DNA of 64,000 bases from Phoronis australis. Taxonomy: Eukaryota > Phoronida > Phoronidae. Below the pieces are notes generated by a model that saw only the letters and a list, made by a program, of their open reading frames with translations, ran no database searches and was not told where the DNA came from. This document shows positions 24,901-38,600 of this stretch, piece by piece. Position 1 is the stretch's first letter. Each line of letters begins with the position of its first letter. The stretch covers positions 177,225 to 241,224 of the forward strand of contig NMRA01000039.1 in the NCBI GenBank assembly GCA_002633005.1. Reading direction: 5' to 3'. The translations under genes were made by a program, and so were the position numbers.

Positions 24901-27900
24901 TTGAAGCCAATGTCGCTCTGTTCATCAGTGAAGATTTATTGTAGTATCTAGATATGCGATATGGTTGTCATATCCGCTAATAACTCGTCTTGATAAAGTC
25001 ACCTGCTGCAACCAATGCGTCAAACCGAGACGAAAGGCTAAAATTACAAACTCGTATAGCCTGCAATAGGGCTCAATAGTGAAGCCATAACACCGGTTTG
25101 TCTTCCCTGTGCAATTGTCAGTGTACCACGGGTTGTAATCTATCTCCTGACTCAGGACCAAACCCTTACCACCCTTACGACCGCAGTTACTCTTTCCACC
25201 CACAAACCACCCTTAAAATGCACGTTGGTAGTGCAAAAACACTTAGTGCGGGTTAAGCGTGTCTACGGGTGTGCGTGGTGTACACTAGTTTAAAGCGTAA
25301 TTTGCAAGCAGACAGTCTACTGTAGGTATCTGAACGAAAATGGTGAGTTCCTAAACTGCAATGCGTTCGGACAGGATTTTCCGACTTCTCGGCTTCGAAT
25401 CAGCTGTTGAATGCCGTTGTTGTGGAGTGCTTGTTTGCATTGTGGAATACATTTATGTTCACGCCCTGATCACGTCACGAGGCCAAATAACAACTTCCGC
25501 GAATTCATTATTTTTACGTTTTTGAAGCACTAACAGTCTAAATCACACATTTATAAAACACGATACCACAAAATAACAATACCTTGCATGTTTTATTAAA
25601 ATTCGACATAGCATGACCTTGCAGTTTGCAGTGTTATTTGTTTTGTACGCGCATGGTGAAACGTTATTCTGTGGGTTACTTATTACCGTAAAGGTTGCGT
25701 TTCTGTAGCAAGGATTCTGATCCTCGGCGATAAGTGCTCTAAGGATGTACATGTCTACTAGAGAATGCTCAAACTTTGTTCCCGAGTGGAGACCAAGTCA
25801 AACACATCGCTAGTTAACCACAACGTTGAGCCAAAAATGCCCCAGTGCGAAAGTACTGCCCTACAGCTAGTGCTATATGTAAATGGCGGAACCTTTTATT
25901 TCTTATTCACCAAAATCGTCAGGCCTAAATTTGTGAGTCAAATATTATACTTTACTAATCAATCATTTTAACGTGATCGTTATATTGTCCAGCAACGTAC
26001 ATCTGTTTTACTAGCCATTTTCTTAGGCACTAGTCAAGCTCAGGAGCGGCTCCAGGAGTTCGAGTGAGGGGGGCAGGGCATAGTGTTAGCCACAAACTTG
26101 CCCGTCAAACATTCGAACCCCGAACTGCCAAATGGAATCTGAGAGAATTTTAGGGGGGCATGACCCCCTTGCCTCCCTCCCCTAAGTCCGCCACTGAAGC
26201 TCGATCGGGTTCACTCCAGGTTAAGTCAAAAGCACTCTTGATCTTAGGGCCCTTTCTAAGAAATTGCTTTAAATTTGCTTTTGACTAAGTCTAAGATTTG
26301 TCTCAACTTCCAAACTTTGAAACTACCTAATCAGGTAAGTTAGTCAAAATTAAGACAAATTTAAGTCAAACTTACGATCTCTTTCTTGAAGAAGACTGGA
26401 AACTAATTCAAGTGTAACATCTTAAAATTGACTGAAATTTAAGATTTGTCTTAGGTATGTCAGTTTTCTTGGAACGGGGCACTGCTTTCTTTTTTATTGA
26501 ATATCGAGTCCATGGAGGGACATTTAATAAATTTATCACGTTTCTGAAATAGAAAATCCACCCGAGTCGAGCAAAATTGATGCGAGATTTTTTTACCCAT
26601 GGCTTGGCAAACCATTGCGTTTTAAATCTTGTTGTTTAACGTTGCTTACGTGCCTTTGTGCAGCTTTTCAAAAAACAAACACGAGACCACCCTGGCTGAA
26701 ATAGATGCAGTTTTAAGTGGTGAGCGCAACATTAATTGAGCCTGGGTACAAAGCAGAACTAAGAATGATTTTTGGCCTTCAACTGCCATCGCCTTGGCAT
26801 GGATAGTTATATCTAGACCATATTCACCTGGGACTCTTTGCAGTAACTTCTGCTCTAAACTGGCAGTAAAATCTGCCCAAAGGCACACGTTCGCTGGCGA
26901 TTAAGTTGACTATCTTCACTGTATTTGGAGCACTGTTTACGCCGTATCAGACCAACTGCTAAGCATGGTTTTCAATCCCAGAACTGTGGAAGAGAATCAA
27001 CGCGAAAACCCATGCAAGCTACGGGAGGAGGTTGAATGAAATGAAAGATCTTTACGAAACCATGGTTAGTACCGCAAGTTGTCAGCATAAAAAAGTACTC
27101 GTGTTGCAACAGGAGAACGGGTCCCTGCACAAAGAATTCGAGTGCGAACGAATCAGCAACCACAACTTAAGTTTGGAAAGTGGTAGGTGAAAAGACTAAT
27201 AACCTTGCCACCAGGCATATTGTGGTCCTTTTCTCTGAGGATTGCTCCAAGTAAATTTTAAATCGTGAGAAAGACTTCTCTTCTTAATTTTTACAGATCA
27301 AATACATGTGGACTACACTTTTAAACAATCTGACTAGCGTTTCTAAAAACAAGTTGAAGTGTGGATTCTGTAGAAAGGATTATACCTCGGGTTAAATGTA
27401 AACTACCTAATCTTTTACAACAAGACATTGACTCGCTAATTTTTTAATATGGCGAATTGCTCAGTAAGTTTTATACATAACTGAATTTCCGCAGGAACAG
27501 AACCGATTAGACTACTTTCAAATTATCCTTTCAGAGAAACTTAGGAGCTTCGTTTCTGAAAAAGAGGAAGAATTGCGGACTTTGATGGAAAAAGTTTTGC
27601 GTTTTGATGAAATGTACCGAAGCAAGGAAAAAGAATGCCGCCTGAGATCTTCAGCAGCTGATCTTCTGAAACAAAGTTTCGAAAAGATGAAAGAGAATCG
27701 AGGTAAGGTGTGGAGTGAGTTGGACGTAACACGCAATGAGAACACGAAGCTACTTGGATTTATGAGAGATCTGGAAGACGAATGTTGTCACCTGCGAGCA
27801 AAGTTCGAACAGGAAAAGAACACTCTTCTTCAAGTTAACAAAGACATTATAGAAGAAAAAGACGCGCTGAAAAAGCGCATTGAGCAACTTATTGAAGGTT

Positions 27901-28829
27901 CTTCACAGAAAGTGTGCGAGAAGGGAAGTGAGTCAAATGAGCACAACAGGAGTTTAGAATTCGAAGGAAATGACGCAGAGCTTCGACAAAAAGAGAAAGA
28001 AGAAGAAACGCTTTCGAAACTTTGTATCGAGAAGGATGAGGAAATAGAGAGGCTTAAACTAATGCTCATTTCACGAAGATTGTGCTCTGCACCAAAAGGG
28101 AGCCTAACCGATGCAGCTGTGTCGACGATTGACATTGAGGACGAGTCTCAAGTGTTGAAGGGGCTTCTCAAGGATAAAGAAGAACAACTCTGCCACGTCA
28201 TCAAGGAAAAGGAGTCTCTTGAGAAACAAATGAATAAATCATTTTTGGAAAAACAAGTGCTTACGAATGACGAAACCTGCACAAGATTTCAACACCAAAG
28301 AGGTGGTACCAATGGTGTTCAAGAAACTAGTTCAGCTGATCAATCTTCGAATGTTTGCAACGCAGATTTTGTTACATGTGTGACAATGAATGAAGAAAGA
28401 GGCACGAAAGTCGATGAAAAGGGTTATACTTCAGAAGCATCTGCTGAAGTCGTCGAAAATCGTCAAGCGGCAGACGAACTAAAACAAAAGCTTCTAGCCA
28501 ATGAGAAAGAAATAGAATCACTGAAGAAGCGGAACTTAGATTTGTTCTTCTTGCTTAACGATTTGAAGATGGAACTTGACAATCATAAAGAAGCAAACTC
28601 TCGCCTGTCTCGCGAAATAGACGAAACTTCTACTGAACTTGAGTGTCAGGTATCGAGAAGAAATAGCAACTTAGAAATCAACAAGAGCCTTAGGAACAAC
28701 GATCAGGTTATATTCGAGCAGTTACAAACTTTGGTCGGGGTGATGGAGCAGCAAATGTCACTACACGGCAAGGTTGACAGAGAAGAACTTGTTGCGTGTG
28801 TTAGCAGTGACAGTGAGCGCCATTCCTAA
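18438..28829 (+). CDS. Coiled-coil protein, unrecognised family (5' end unresolved)
   Basis: Four exons join in phase: 18438-18624, 26664-26719, 26982-27182 and 27535-28829 (TAA stop). They encode about 579 residues. The first exon (HYEGQWDFVALDAKSD...DVQNLIPG) ends at a donor reading GGTANGA with the one ambiguous base inside it. The last exon encodes about 430 residues of charged, Glu/Lys-rich heptad-like sequence (for example VLRFDEMYRSKEKECRLRSS, then long E/K/Q runs), typical of a long coiled coil in cytoskeletal or centrosomal proteins. I do not recognise the family. No start codon fits before 18438, so one or more 5' exons are missing. The acceptor at 18437 is weak, the 8-kb second intron could hide further exons, and the link from exon 1 to exon 2 rests on phase and sense only. 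The last three exons are secure. Confidence 0.65.
23430..23683 (-). mobile_element. Foldback MITE family, copy 1
   Basis: About 254 bp, bounded by GGGGCCCGTTCCAAGAAAA and TTTCTTGGAAATGCGCCCC. The ends are inverted repeats and the interior is largely self-complementary AAGTC/GACTT-rich sequence. Related copies lie at 26247 and 48807. Non-coding. Confidence 0.75.
24066..24240 (-). repeat. Dispersed repeat with GGGGGGCTTTAGCCCCCC hairpin
   Basis: Contains a G-run/C-run hairpin at 24089-24106 and, downstream, AAAATCGGTCTCAC...ACATCGAAACTTTCAG. The reverse complement of this second part recurs at 29640-29730 (GGTTTCGATGTTC...GAGACCGATTTTGT). Non-coding; class unknown. Confidence 0.5.
26041..26196 (+). 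mobile_element. hAT-like MITE, copy 2
   Basis: A 156-bp relative of 12285-12450. It starts CAGGAGCGGCTCCAGG, ends TCCGCCACTG, and is flanked by AAGCT on both sides (26036-26040 and 26197-26201). The shared interior includes CCGAACTGCCAAATGGA. It lies in the long intron of the coiled-coil gene. Confidence 0.8.
26247..26480 (+). mobile_element. Foldback MITE family, copy 2
   Basis: About 234 bp, starting GGGCCCTTTCTAAGAAA and ending TTTCTTGGAACGGGGC. The interior is the reverse complement of the copy at 23430. It sits 46 bp beyond the hAT-like MITE. Confidence 0.78.
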
Positions 28830-30590
28830 AAATGAGCGGATTTACTGTAGATTGATTTACGTCACTCAAGACATTCAACAATATAAAGAATAATTTGCTA
28901 CGTTCTGTTGTACACCCCGAAGGGTTTCGGGCAAGTTTTTTTTAAAGCCCTCCCCACAATTAGCAAATTTTTAAGGTAATTGCAGTTTGCATATCTTTAC
29001 ATCATCTGTCCACTTGATTGAGTTACTTATAGTAGAGCAGGTGGTTATGTGAAATAACTTGTCAGACGTCTGGTCTGCTGCCTTATCGTCCTATCCTCTT
29101 CTTACCGTGGCCATGAGATGTCTGCGTTCCCATAACGTGATTTGTAGTTAGGTTCTGCCTACCCATGGTGAACGCACGTGATCGGCCTGAACATTCGTCT
29201 TCTGCACCTGAGCGGGCAATACCTAACAAACCACGCAGGTTAGTTAGTCAAGGCTTCTCACACAGTGAAGGGTGATACGGTATGATTTAGGGTCGGACGT
29301 CTGACTGGTGTTTACAATGTGAAGTTTTAGGCGGCGGACCAGACACTCGACCTGTCTTATTACTGGACGCCACGTGTTCACTATGCCGTCACAGGTCACG
29401 TGTCTTAATGAAGCATAACTCGTGTCTCGGTCAACTCAAACAGTCTGAAGGGGGTAATTCGCCGCTGTTTAGCAGACAATGTTGTATTCTTAACCCAAAC
29501 GCTTAGGGGTTTAAAAACAACACCACACTCACCCGGTCTTAAGTCGTTACACATTGAGATGGCAACTCAAATCCATGGGAAATGTGTACATGGGCTATTT
29601 TGGAATTCGCAGTTTAAAGGGTTGTTCAATCCTAATAAATTGTGAAGCGTTTTCTCGAGTCGCTGATGGTTTCGATGTTCTTGGTGGTGACATGGTAAGG
29701 AATGTTACGAGACCGATTTTGTGCAAGTAAAAAGTATAATTCGAATTTGTTAAACCTTCGGCGAAATGTAACTTTAAAATTTTACTAAATCATCAAAATT
29801 GATTGTACAAAAAGAAACGTATAGGGGCTTCTGTTTCAAATTTTCCGAAATATAATCATCAAACGCTCAACGGTGCCAACTCTTCTTTGAAAAAATATTG
29901 CTCTTTCATGTCAACTTTTTCAAGTTTAATGGAATTTAATGGACAATCTTCAAATTTTAACTTTTCTGGGCTCCCAACAAAATAGCCACCAAAGAGAAGG
30001 TTGACGAATTTCACTTTTTGAATATCTAGACAGATTGATGTTCTTATAAACAAGGCATAGGCCTATTCATAAAGGCTAGTAACTTACGTCATACCTGCAT
30101 GTTGTTTATTGAACCAGGTTCTTTCCTGTGATAAAATTTAGTGCGGGTTCTAGAAAATCGGCAGGTTTAAAGGGTCATTCTGGTCGAGAAAATTTATAGA
30201 AATTAGCAGAGGCACGGAATCGAAACCACTAGCTTCGCAGTAGCAGTGGAACGCTGTGCCGCCGAGTCGAATACAACGCGTCAAATTGTAGTTATTTTAC
30301 GCGTACTTAAATGATATAGTCATTAGCCTCGAGTTCAGGTAACGTCTGACAGATGGGGCGAAAATTGGAGATTTGTAGTAAAATCGCAAAAAGACAATGA
30401 ATTTTGTTGTTTGGCGGCTCTTGTCAAAGCTTACAACGTCAAGAAGTGTAACCATCCAACAATAACCCCAAAACGCGTTTTTCGATCATACATGTATAAC
30501 AGATAGTGTCCCTTTCGTTAAACCATTCTCATTGGATTGAAATGGCATGGATGTTGACCAATAATAGACCAAGTTTAAAATGGGCATGGG
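28830..30590. other. Intergenic interval between convergent genes
   Basis: Follows the coiled-coil stop and precedes the end of the SNX4 transcript. It holds a copy of a dispersed repeat at about 29640-29730 and otherwise no gene that I can support. Frames are short and without splice context. Confidence 0.45.
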
Positions 30591-30593
30591 GTG

Positions 30594-32615
30594 TTTATTT
30601 CACAATTCATTTAACCCTTTAACACACAGCATTTAATTTTGCACAAACTTAAAATGGCATGGCCCACGCGAACAACAAAAATTCCAAAATTACAACTGGA
30701 TTACAATAACTTGCTTAGGTGGTTCATAAGATCATACTGGTTTACCATATATTAGGTAGCTTACAATTTATAGACTAAGCATACAAAGGGAATGCTACAG
30801 CTAGTTAACTCTAGAATGGTGTGCTCAATTGCACCCTCAGGCAAGGGGCGGCACCAACGGGGGTGGGCGGCACAAACGAGGAGGGACGGTACAAAAGTTG
30901 GAGACAAGAGAGCCACCTTTATCTTCAGCCACCGTCCCCTATAATCTAACTACGCCTCTAGCAACCGCGACATATACTCAGTACAGCCAGTCAATTATAA
31001 ATTAAGTACATTGCACAAATCTGTATGTGCAGATTCTTTGCAGTATATCTACACCAACATATCACTATGTACAGTGAACGTTCTAAGTAATGGTTTATAA
31101 ACATATTACACCAACTTACAAAGTCAATTCCGCGTGTGACTTAGTATCAAGACAAAACACCAGTTACAACATTATGTCAATGCAGCCCTTAGTTCACAAA
31201 GGCATTACACAAACCTGCCACCAATCAATAACAAAAATGAACATTTGTACAAATCTTCAAATTACAAATTCAACAGACAAGCATAATTTATGAACATGGA
31301 AGGCTATCTTCAAGACAACTCACATCGAGGTAGCCCTCAATACTCATGTCTACACTCCGGAAAATTAGACACAACCTGCTAAAACAATGGCAACCGAAAA
31401 AACAGTTGTGGACACTTGTTACTATTAGGGCAAGAACCCTGTGTGTCGCATTCGAGACATTATTTGACAGAGAGGTTGCTGCCTGACCCCAGCCTATTTC
31501 ATTATGCCTTAGGACTCTCTCAGATGTTTTGAAAACAAATGTGTTGTGACTGGGGCCTAATCAACAATATTCCACACAGCCAACTGTTATAAAAATGCAT
31601 CATACATTCCTATAGCAAGGCCAAGTGCATGCATGTAAACCTATTAACCCAAAAACATAATTTCGTGAAAATTTCAACTGCTAAATTGCCCCCTTGGCAA
31701 CATGAATCGGAAAAAAGTTCAAGGCCTGTGAAATTTTTGAAAATCTATTCCTACTTTGAGGTCCAAATCATGCAATACTAGTGGCAGATACCTCAACTCT
31801 AAACATCCAAATTGTGCTCTAGTCATAAAGGGATATTATTTAATGTGCCTCACTTCAGCCTCTTCACTTATTAGATATACGTAAACCCAATATTACTACT
31901 CTCCCCTGAGGGGGGAAAGAACATACTCTGTAAAGCATCCTTGTAACAGTTTTTGCTCTCAAAACATCAAAACCAATAAATGACTTCTTGTAGGAGTTGT
32001 GCGTTCGCAGTCTGCAACACAGCATGTAACACTGTCTCGAGGGAAAGGCGGCAATATTCCATGCAGGATTACCTTGCTAACCTAAAGTATGGACGTCCCA
32101 CTAAAAACTGCTCAGCAGTAACTGACATGCAAAAGAAGAAAAGTTCTTTTAAGACAATTAACTTCATACATGTCATTGTTTTTGTTTAATGACACAGAAC
32201 GGCAAAGCAAAATCCATATAGCTGAAGACCACAGACAGAAACTCCGTCACACAAATAACAAACTTGGGTCAGGGAGAACACTAAAAGTACAAATTACTGG
32301 CACTTAACATTTTTTTTTGGAAAAATGATGCCAAAACCACTGCCATTTACCCGAGCTTTTCATTTCTTCATACAGTGGTCCTGGAGTCTCACATAAACAT
32401 GGGCGTCAGTGGTCATAGCATTACTACTGAACTTTCCTGAGCTGGTTTCGCAACTTAAATCCAGAGACTTCACCCTTAAATCACCAGAGATTTGATTAAC
32501 ATGTCCACAATTGCAATCACCATCACCGTCATTGTCAGCATCATAAGCCTGGCTTCATGATCAAATACAAATCAAACCATATCAACACTAGCAATGCCTC
32601 TATCATTGCCGTACT
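30594..32615 (-). other. Probable long 3' UTR of SNX4
   Basis: No coding frame is seen between the SNX4 stop (32616-32618) and the first clear minus-strand AATAAA, which reads TTTATT on the + strand at 30594-30599. The extent of the UTR is an inference from that signal alone. Confidence 0.4.
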
Positions 32616-35600
32616 TCATATCTTCCCAAAGCAGTCCTTAATGCTTTGCCATACAGCAATCCCCTGTAAAATAATGCAAGAAATGACGAGTTAAGAAGTG
32701 CCAATCACATCACTGCCAATCTTGGTCAGCACACCAACAGTGTCATTTTCTCATCAATGCAATTATATTCGCACAAGCTGTAATTCTTTTCTCATCAACC
32801 ATTGAATGCATTTCGTTTTTCGTGCATTGAGTTCTTTTCTCCAAAACTATATGTGGGACTAGTATGATTTCGAGTTGACTCACTCCACGCGTATAGAAAC
32901 TGATGCATAATAAGTAAATGAGTTCCGATATTACTAAAAATACTACAGTGAATGATTTTAAGCACACAAATTGAGTTGGAGGTTGTCAAGGGGTTTCTAA
33001 GGCCTGAAAGATTGCGATACGCAACAAAATAGTCGAAAAAAAAACAGCTAGCACAAAAAGCGTGATTATGAGCGGAAAACTGGTCCTGTGTCAAAAGTTG
33101 AGATTTGAGTTTTAATACGTTTTGTAAATGAATATTTGTCACGTGCGCTGTATGATGTATTTTATTGCATAAAATGTAACAGCACCTGACTGTATGTCAA
33201 ATGCTGTAATGCTGTGGCAGTTTAGTTTATGGACAGCGAATTGCTACCACAGTCTGCCGAGAATAGTTAAAGAAAATAGAAGTGAGCTAGTAGGAACTGT
33301 ATTGTGACTGGTAAGAAGAAACTGAAGCTTGTACGAAAAGAATTTTTACAATGAAAAAATGACGGTGTTAATAAGAAAACCCGAGAAGACTGTGAGAGAG
33401 GAAAATTGGCATTCACTAATTTAATAAAAATAACAACAGTCTCTTTTCAGAAAATTTTTAAGAAGACAGGGAGCACTACTGTCGCATATAAAAAGTGGGG
33501 AAACAACGTAACAGATGTGGTTGTGCTTAAAGTATTTAACTTAAAGCACGTTTTTGTGAAAATGGTGCAGATCGGTACTGACAGCGATCATCATTACAAA
33601 CACATCCACCCGGCACAAAAATTGTTGAGGATCCGCCCAATCTCCACCAGGAAGTAAATTAAGGGAGAAAACTAGCATTATTTTCAGCTGTCACCATTTG
33701 AATAGGAACAATATACATAATAGTGTTAAATGTATATAAACATTAAAACAATAGTAATTGGAAATCAAATCATATTACTTTGTTTTCAGCTGCTGTCAGT
33801 GCTTATATTTTACTTAGATCTCCTAGAAATTCCAATAGACATTCAAAAGCTTGGATTTTGCCAATCAAGTTTGAACTCAATATGATGAAATACACATTAA
33901 GGGAATGTTTACCTTTTTACACTTATCTATTTGCAGTATTGCATAGTTCAGTAAGGCCTCCTTAATATCCTTGGTCTTTTGAGCTTTAAAACGTTCGATA
34001 TCCCGTATGGCGTCTTCTAAAAACAGCCTGAAATAAGCACTATTCCATTCAGACACTTGGTTTAATAGTTAAATTAGAATACCGCAAGACACTTTAATAC
34101 ATGCACGTAAATTCTACAGCAATATTACCTTGTTTGAACCGAATGAACTCTAAACAACGTCTTCATGATGCCAAAACCACGGTTCACATCACCATCATAC
34201 AAACAGCACACATTCATGCTAAGTAAAAGTCAACCAAAATTTGACAGCCGATAAATGAAGATTTACCTATAACTAAATACTGGCTGCAATAGTTGCACTG
34301 TTTTACCACACACCAACTTACGGCTAACCGCATTCAACAAGAAGGACTGCTGTTTTGCATGTCTTACAACAGAGAGAGAGTGAGAGATCGAAAATTCTAC
34401 ATGCAATAAAAATAGCTATGAAAGCAAATGGCTCACGTGTCGCCATTTTGTTGTGTGGAAGCTCACTGTAAACAAACCAGCATGGCCATAGCAAAGAAGG
34501 GGTATTGGTGTATTAAATTCAAAATACTAACAAATAGGAATAAATAAAGCAAAATCTGAGCGCATTGTTAGCAGGTTACTTAAAGTAAGGACTTAAGAGG
34601 ATTTTCATTCTATTTTAAAAATATTCCAAACGTGATATCACAGGAAAGAGTACAACACAAGCGTTTTGGTACCTGTTTCATCAAAATCAATCCACTATCA
34701 AAGTTAGAGCCTTTAAGTCCACTGACTCGCTCAGTTCAGGTTCCACACAACAAAATGACCCCTGCTATACGTAAACAATTCAGGTAACAGCCAATCTCTG
34801 TCTCTCTACATCTTGCACACTGCAGACTACCGCCTGCCAACAATTGTGACGCTTACTCCGTTTCTTGTGTCTGTTTTCGAAATTGTTCTTCCGCCTCCCG
34901 AATTTGTTCATCGAGTTGTTTTAGTTTTTGTTCCTTCTGCTCTGGCGTGTCACCACCAAACAGTCGTGACTTCATCCCACTGAATGATAGGGCACTCGTC
35001 TTACCTTCCGCCTACAAACAATCACAGGTGAATATTAAAGGTACTACAAAGTCAAATAGACAAAATGACCCGTATTTCCCCGTAGCCTTTCCTAATGACC
35101 CAGAATGAAGAAATAACAAGACAATGTGTAAGGTAGCCGAGCCCTTCTGCATTCGGAATTTTGCACCCATCACAGTTACTACTTGACAATTTTGCTGTTA
35201 ACAAAATTATCTTACCCGATTACTTTTGACTGGTAATGTAAGAAATCAATTTTAAATGTATATGGAATGGACAACAATGACCAAATCATTCCGCACCAAT
35301 GTACACGCCCCACTCAGCACGTAAAAACCCGTCGCAAATTTTGACCTACAATTAATCTAACTAGCAGTGACGAACCTGACTTCCGACGCAACCAGTTAAC
35401 TCCAGTCAGTATGGGGCATTATCATGACTATATCAACAAAACAAAACAAAACAAATAGTTCCAGCCCAAAACATCAACCAACAGATGGTGCTGCAAGCGG
35501 CTTTACTTTAAGACATAAGTCAGAACACGAAAAATGCAAAAATGTTATAAGTGAAATTTAATGTGCCTTTGAGCAAAAAAATTGAGTAAAATATATTGTT

Positions 35601-38600
35601 GTCAGCCTAATGCGTTACTTCAACTGTAGACACATAGCCATGAGTGTGCACAATAGTTTCAACCAACTATTATATCTGCACTGTTTTTACCCAAGCTGCA
35701 CAAGATCTTCCAATAAAACATATATTAAGTGGTAACGTAAACTCACCAACTGGTGGCGTTGATTTTTCTTGTATGACAAGTTGTCGTCTGCTTTCTCCAG
35801 AGCAAGTTCAGACAGTTCTTGCTTACGACAAACAGACCTGTTAAAAACACAAATTAAAACATAGCAAAATAACAACAAAAACTGGATCCATTTTCTGCAT
35901 TGACCTCGTTAATGGGTCAACTAAGCAAATGGGTCATGTTTGCGTTGTTATTTTGCTATGGATATATCTTTCTTTTCTGATACAACAAAACAACAGAAAC
36001 ATGACAAATTTTCTTAGATGTAATAAATCTGCAGCATAAAAAAGATTCGAAAGATTCCTTTTATGCAACTTTTGCATCTTTACATAAAGTCATAAAAAGC
36101 CTATATTTGTCAGACCTTGATGCAAAAGTAGAACACTTTACGAACAATTCCCAACACAATTTGCGAGAATGGTGCATAAACCATGGTGCTAGAAAATTTC
36201 ATTTGAATCCGACCAGCCATTCAGAATTTCATTGAGCCAGTCCACAATAATGCTCAAAAGTATCACTGTGAAACAGGGACCCTGGAAATATTGCAACAGA
36301 ACTGTTACTGCTCTCTAGAAGCTTTTTATTCGATCATTTCTCTTCAGAGAAGATTAAGCACCACACACCTCAGAGAATCTCCAAAGCTGTAATATTCTTT
36401 CAGTTGATCGGCAAATGCTTCCTCGTCTTCTAATATGGAATCTATCTGGCTGGAATGTCTGTAAAACAGTCAGTCCGAAGACAGTGGAAAACAAAGGCTT
36501 AAAAATAAATATCACCATGGTAAAAACTCACGAATCAATCTTGAACAAGAAATAACCGTCGGGATTGTCATTTTTTACTTTTTCAAGACATGTAACAATG
36601 AATGGCCAGTTTCTCAAACCATTGTCATGTCGTATGCAAGTTCAGACTGTTAAACCTGTATTCTGTGCTACTTATCTTAGACGGAGAAATGCAGAAAAAA
36701 ATCCATTTGTCCACCATACCGTGTCCTAAATTGGTGAGATTTTACTGTTAAATGTACAAAAATTATGTTGCTTAGTTTACAGAATCAGTCATATTAATTT
36801 TGAAATAGCATGCAGGTGGTCTTACGGTTAAACCGCGATTCTCCAGAAAAAAGTTCAAGTCTGCAAGAATCAAACCTTTCGTAGTAACTAGTATCCAAGC
36901 ACCACTGTTTTTACATGTCCATAAACCTATCTCACGTCCCTCTATAAAGCAATGGCAACTGTTTTCCACAGCAATGCTCAATGCTCAAACACAACAAGTT
37001 GCTTCAGCTCACAGCACTTGAAATTAGAAGGAATGCTACTTAGACTCACACGTCCATGTAGTGACCTGCACTCTGCAATCCATCGCCCATGTCACTTTCG
37101 GCGGCACTCCATTCGCTGAACACACGACCATAGTTAGAGTGGATCTTGTGAATGCCATACAATCGATCAGCCATTTTCTGCAGAAGAAATTGTCATCAGT
37201 ACTCTAGAACACAAAACTCCCTATATGGGAGGACTGTGTAACAGCATTCAATAAGTCAACAGTTAGCTCATACAAGACCCAATTCTTGATTCCTTTATCT
37301 AGTGAACTACACTAATTGTGGCGCGACGTTGTACTCATTACACATAATAATACAAATAATTGCACGCAGTCCCATACATATTGTACGATACCAGACATGC
37401 GTAGGCCACTCAGCTGGGCCCATTGTACTAATTGCTTGAAACTATTGTTTGCTTTATTAATTTATACTTAAACCTGAGCTGAGGAGCTACAGACCTGAAT
37501 CAGGGCCTTGCAGTGTGGCCCAGTGAGACCTGAACCCACGACCTTGAGTGAAGGAGATGGATACTAATCCCACTTAGGGCCACACAGCCTCCTGACATGA
37601 CAATGGGTCACGACACCTTATTCTAGGGGTGGACATAGCGTGGTTGCCATAGTTTTAAACAAAGTTCCTCATTTATAAACACCACTTAAGTGCCACATTG
37701 TGTTTGGACTCACAAACTCGATTCACTGTCCGCTAAACAAGTTGAGCCCACAAACACAGCTTCTGACTCCGGGAAAGACGGTTCACAAACTGCTAAACAT
37801 GGTACACGGATACGAAGGCCTCTTTGTGAGACTGGGTATGAGTTTGAGAGTTGTTGAATTGAGTTAATTAGGCCTGTGAGCTCTGCTAAGTGAGCAATTT
37901 ATAACTATATTCATGAGTGCGACAAATGTGTTGTTTCCACCCTATTATTGAGTCTGGTCTCAATTAATAACGGACTATGACAAAGTCCGGAAAGTCTCCA
38001 ATCTGCGTAAGGGATAAATTGGAAACAATTTTATAATGGTATGAGACCTAAACAAAAATTTAGTTTATCTGACATTAGGTCTCTTAAAGGGACTGTAACG
38101 TTGAACCATGTTCTCAGTCAAAAAAGTTTTTATTAAGGTCACTTAACATCAAAAATTGGTCTCCAATTGTCTTATTTAGCTTAGAGGTGATCTCTGGACT
38201 ATAGCAGAACCTTTTGGTAAAAATATTTCCTCGAGTGAACACAGGTTAGAATTGCACACGTTATATGCTTATGCGATAAAATTTTTAATTTTTGGGAAAA
38301 AACCTTCAAAAATATTCACATGATCAGGCCAAAAGATGTGGCCGTCACGATGCAACTGAAGAAAGGGGAACTCACAGCTCTTAGCTTGAGTAAGTTGGCA
38401 ATGTTCGACTGCACTTCCTTAGAGTAGGTCTTCAATTCGTCGATGCGAGGGTCCAACTTCTTGATACGAAAAGAGGCACTCATCTCTTTGAGCTTCCATT
38501 CTGCCTGCAAGTCGTAAGTTAACATGTAGCATTTGGTAAAAACTACGAAACCTTCAGAAAAAAACGTGAACATGGGTGTAAGATAGTACGTGCCAAAAAC

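Noticed and set aside
24925-25203. Minus-strand 92-codon frame starting MGGKSNCGRKGGKG
   Set aside because: No family recognised, no partner exons; probably chance in a relatively GC-rich stretch.
26646-26888. Minus-strand 80-codon frame opposite the coiled-coil gene
   Set aside because: It looks protein-like, but the + strand exon 26664-26719 joins in phase to both neighbours and explains part of it. No partner exons on the minus strand were found.
33406-33657. Plus-strand 83-codon frame in the last SNX4 intron
   Set aside because: No ATG, no family resemblance, no splice context.
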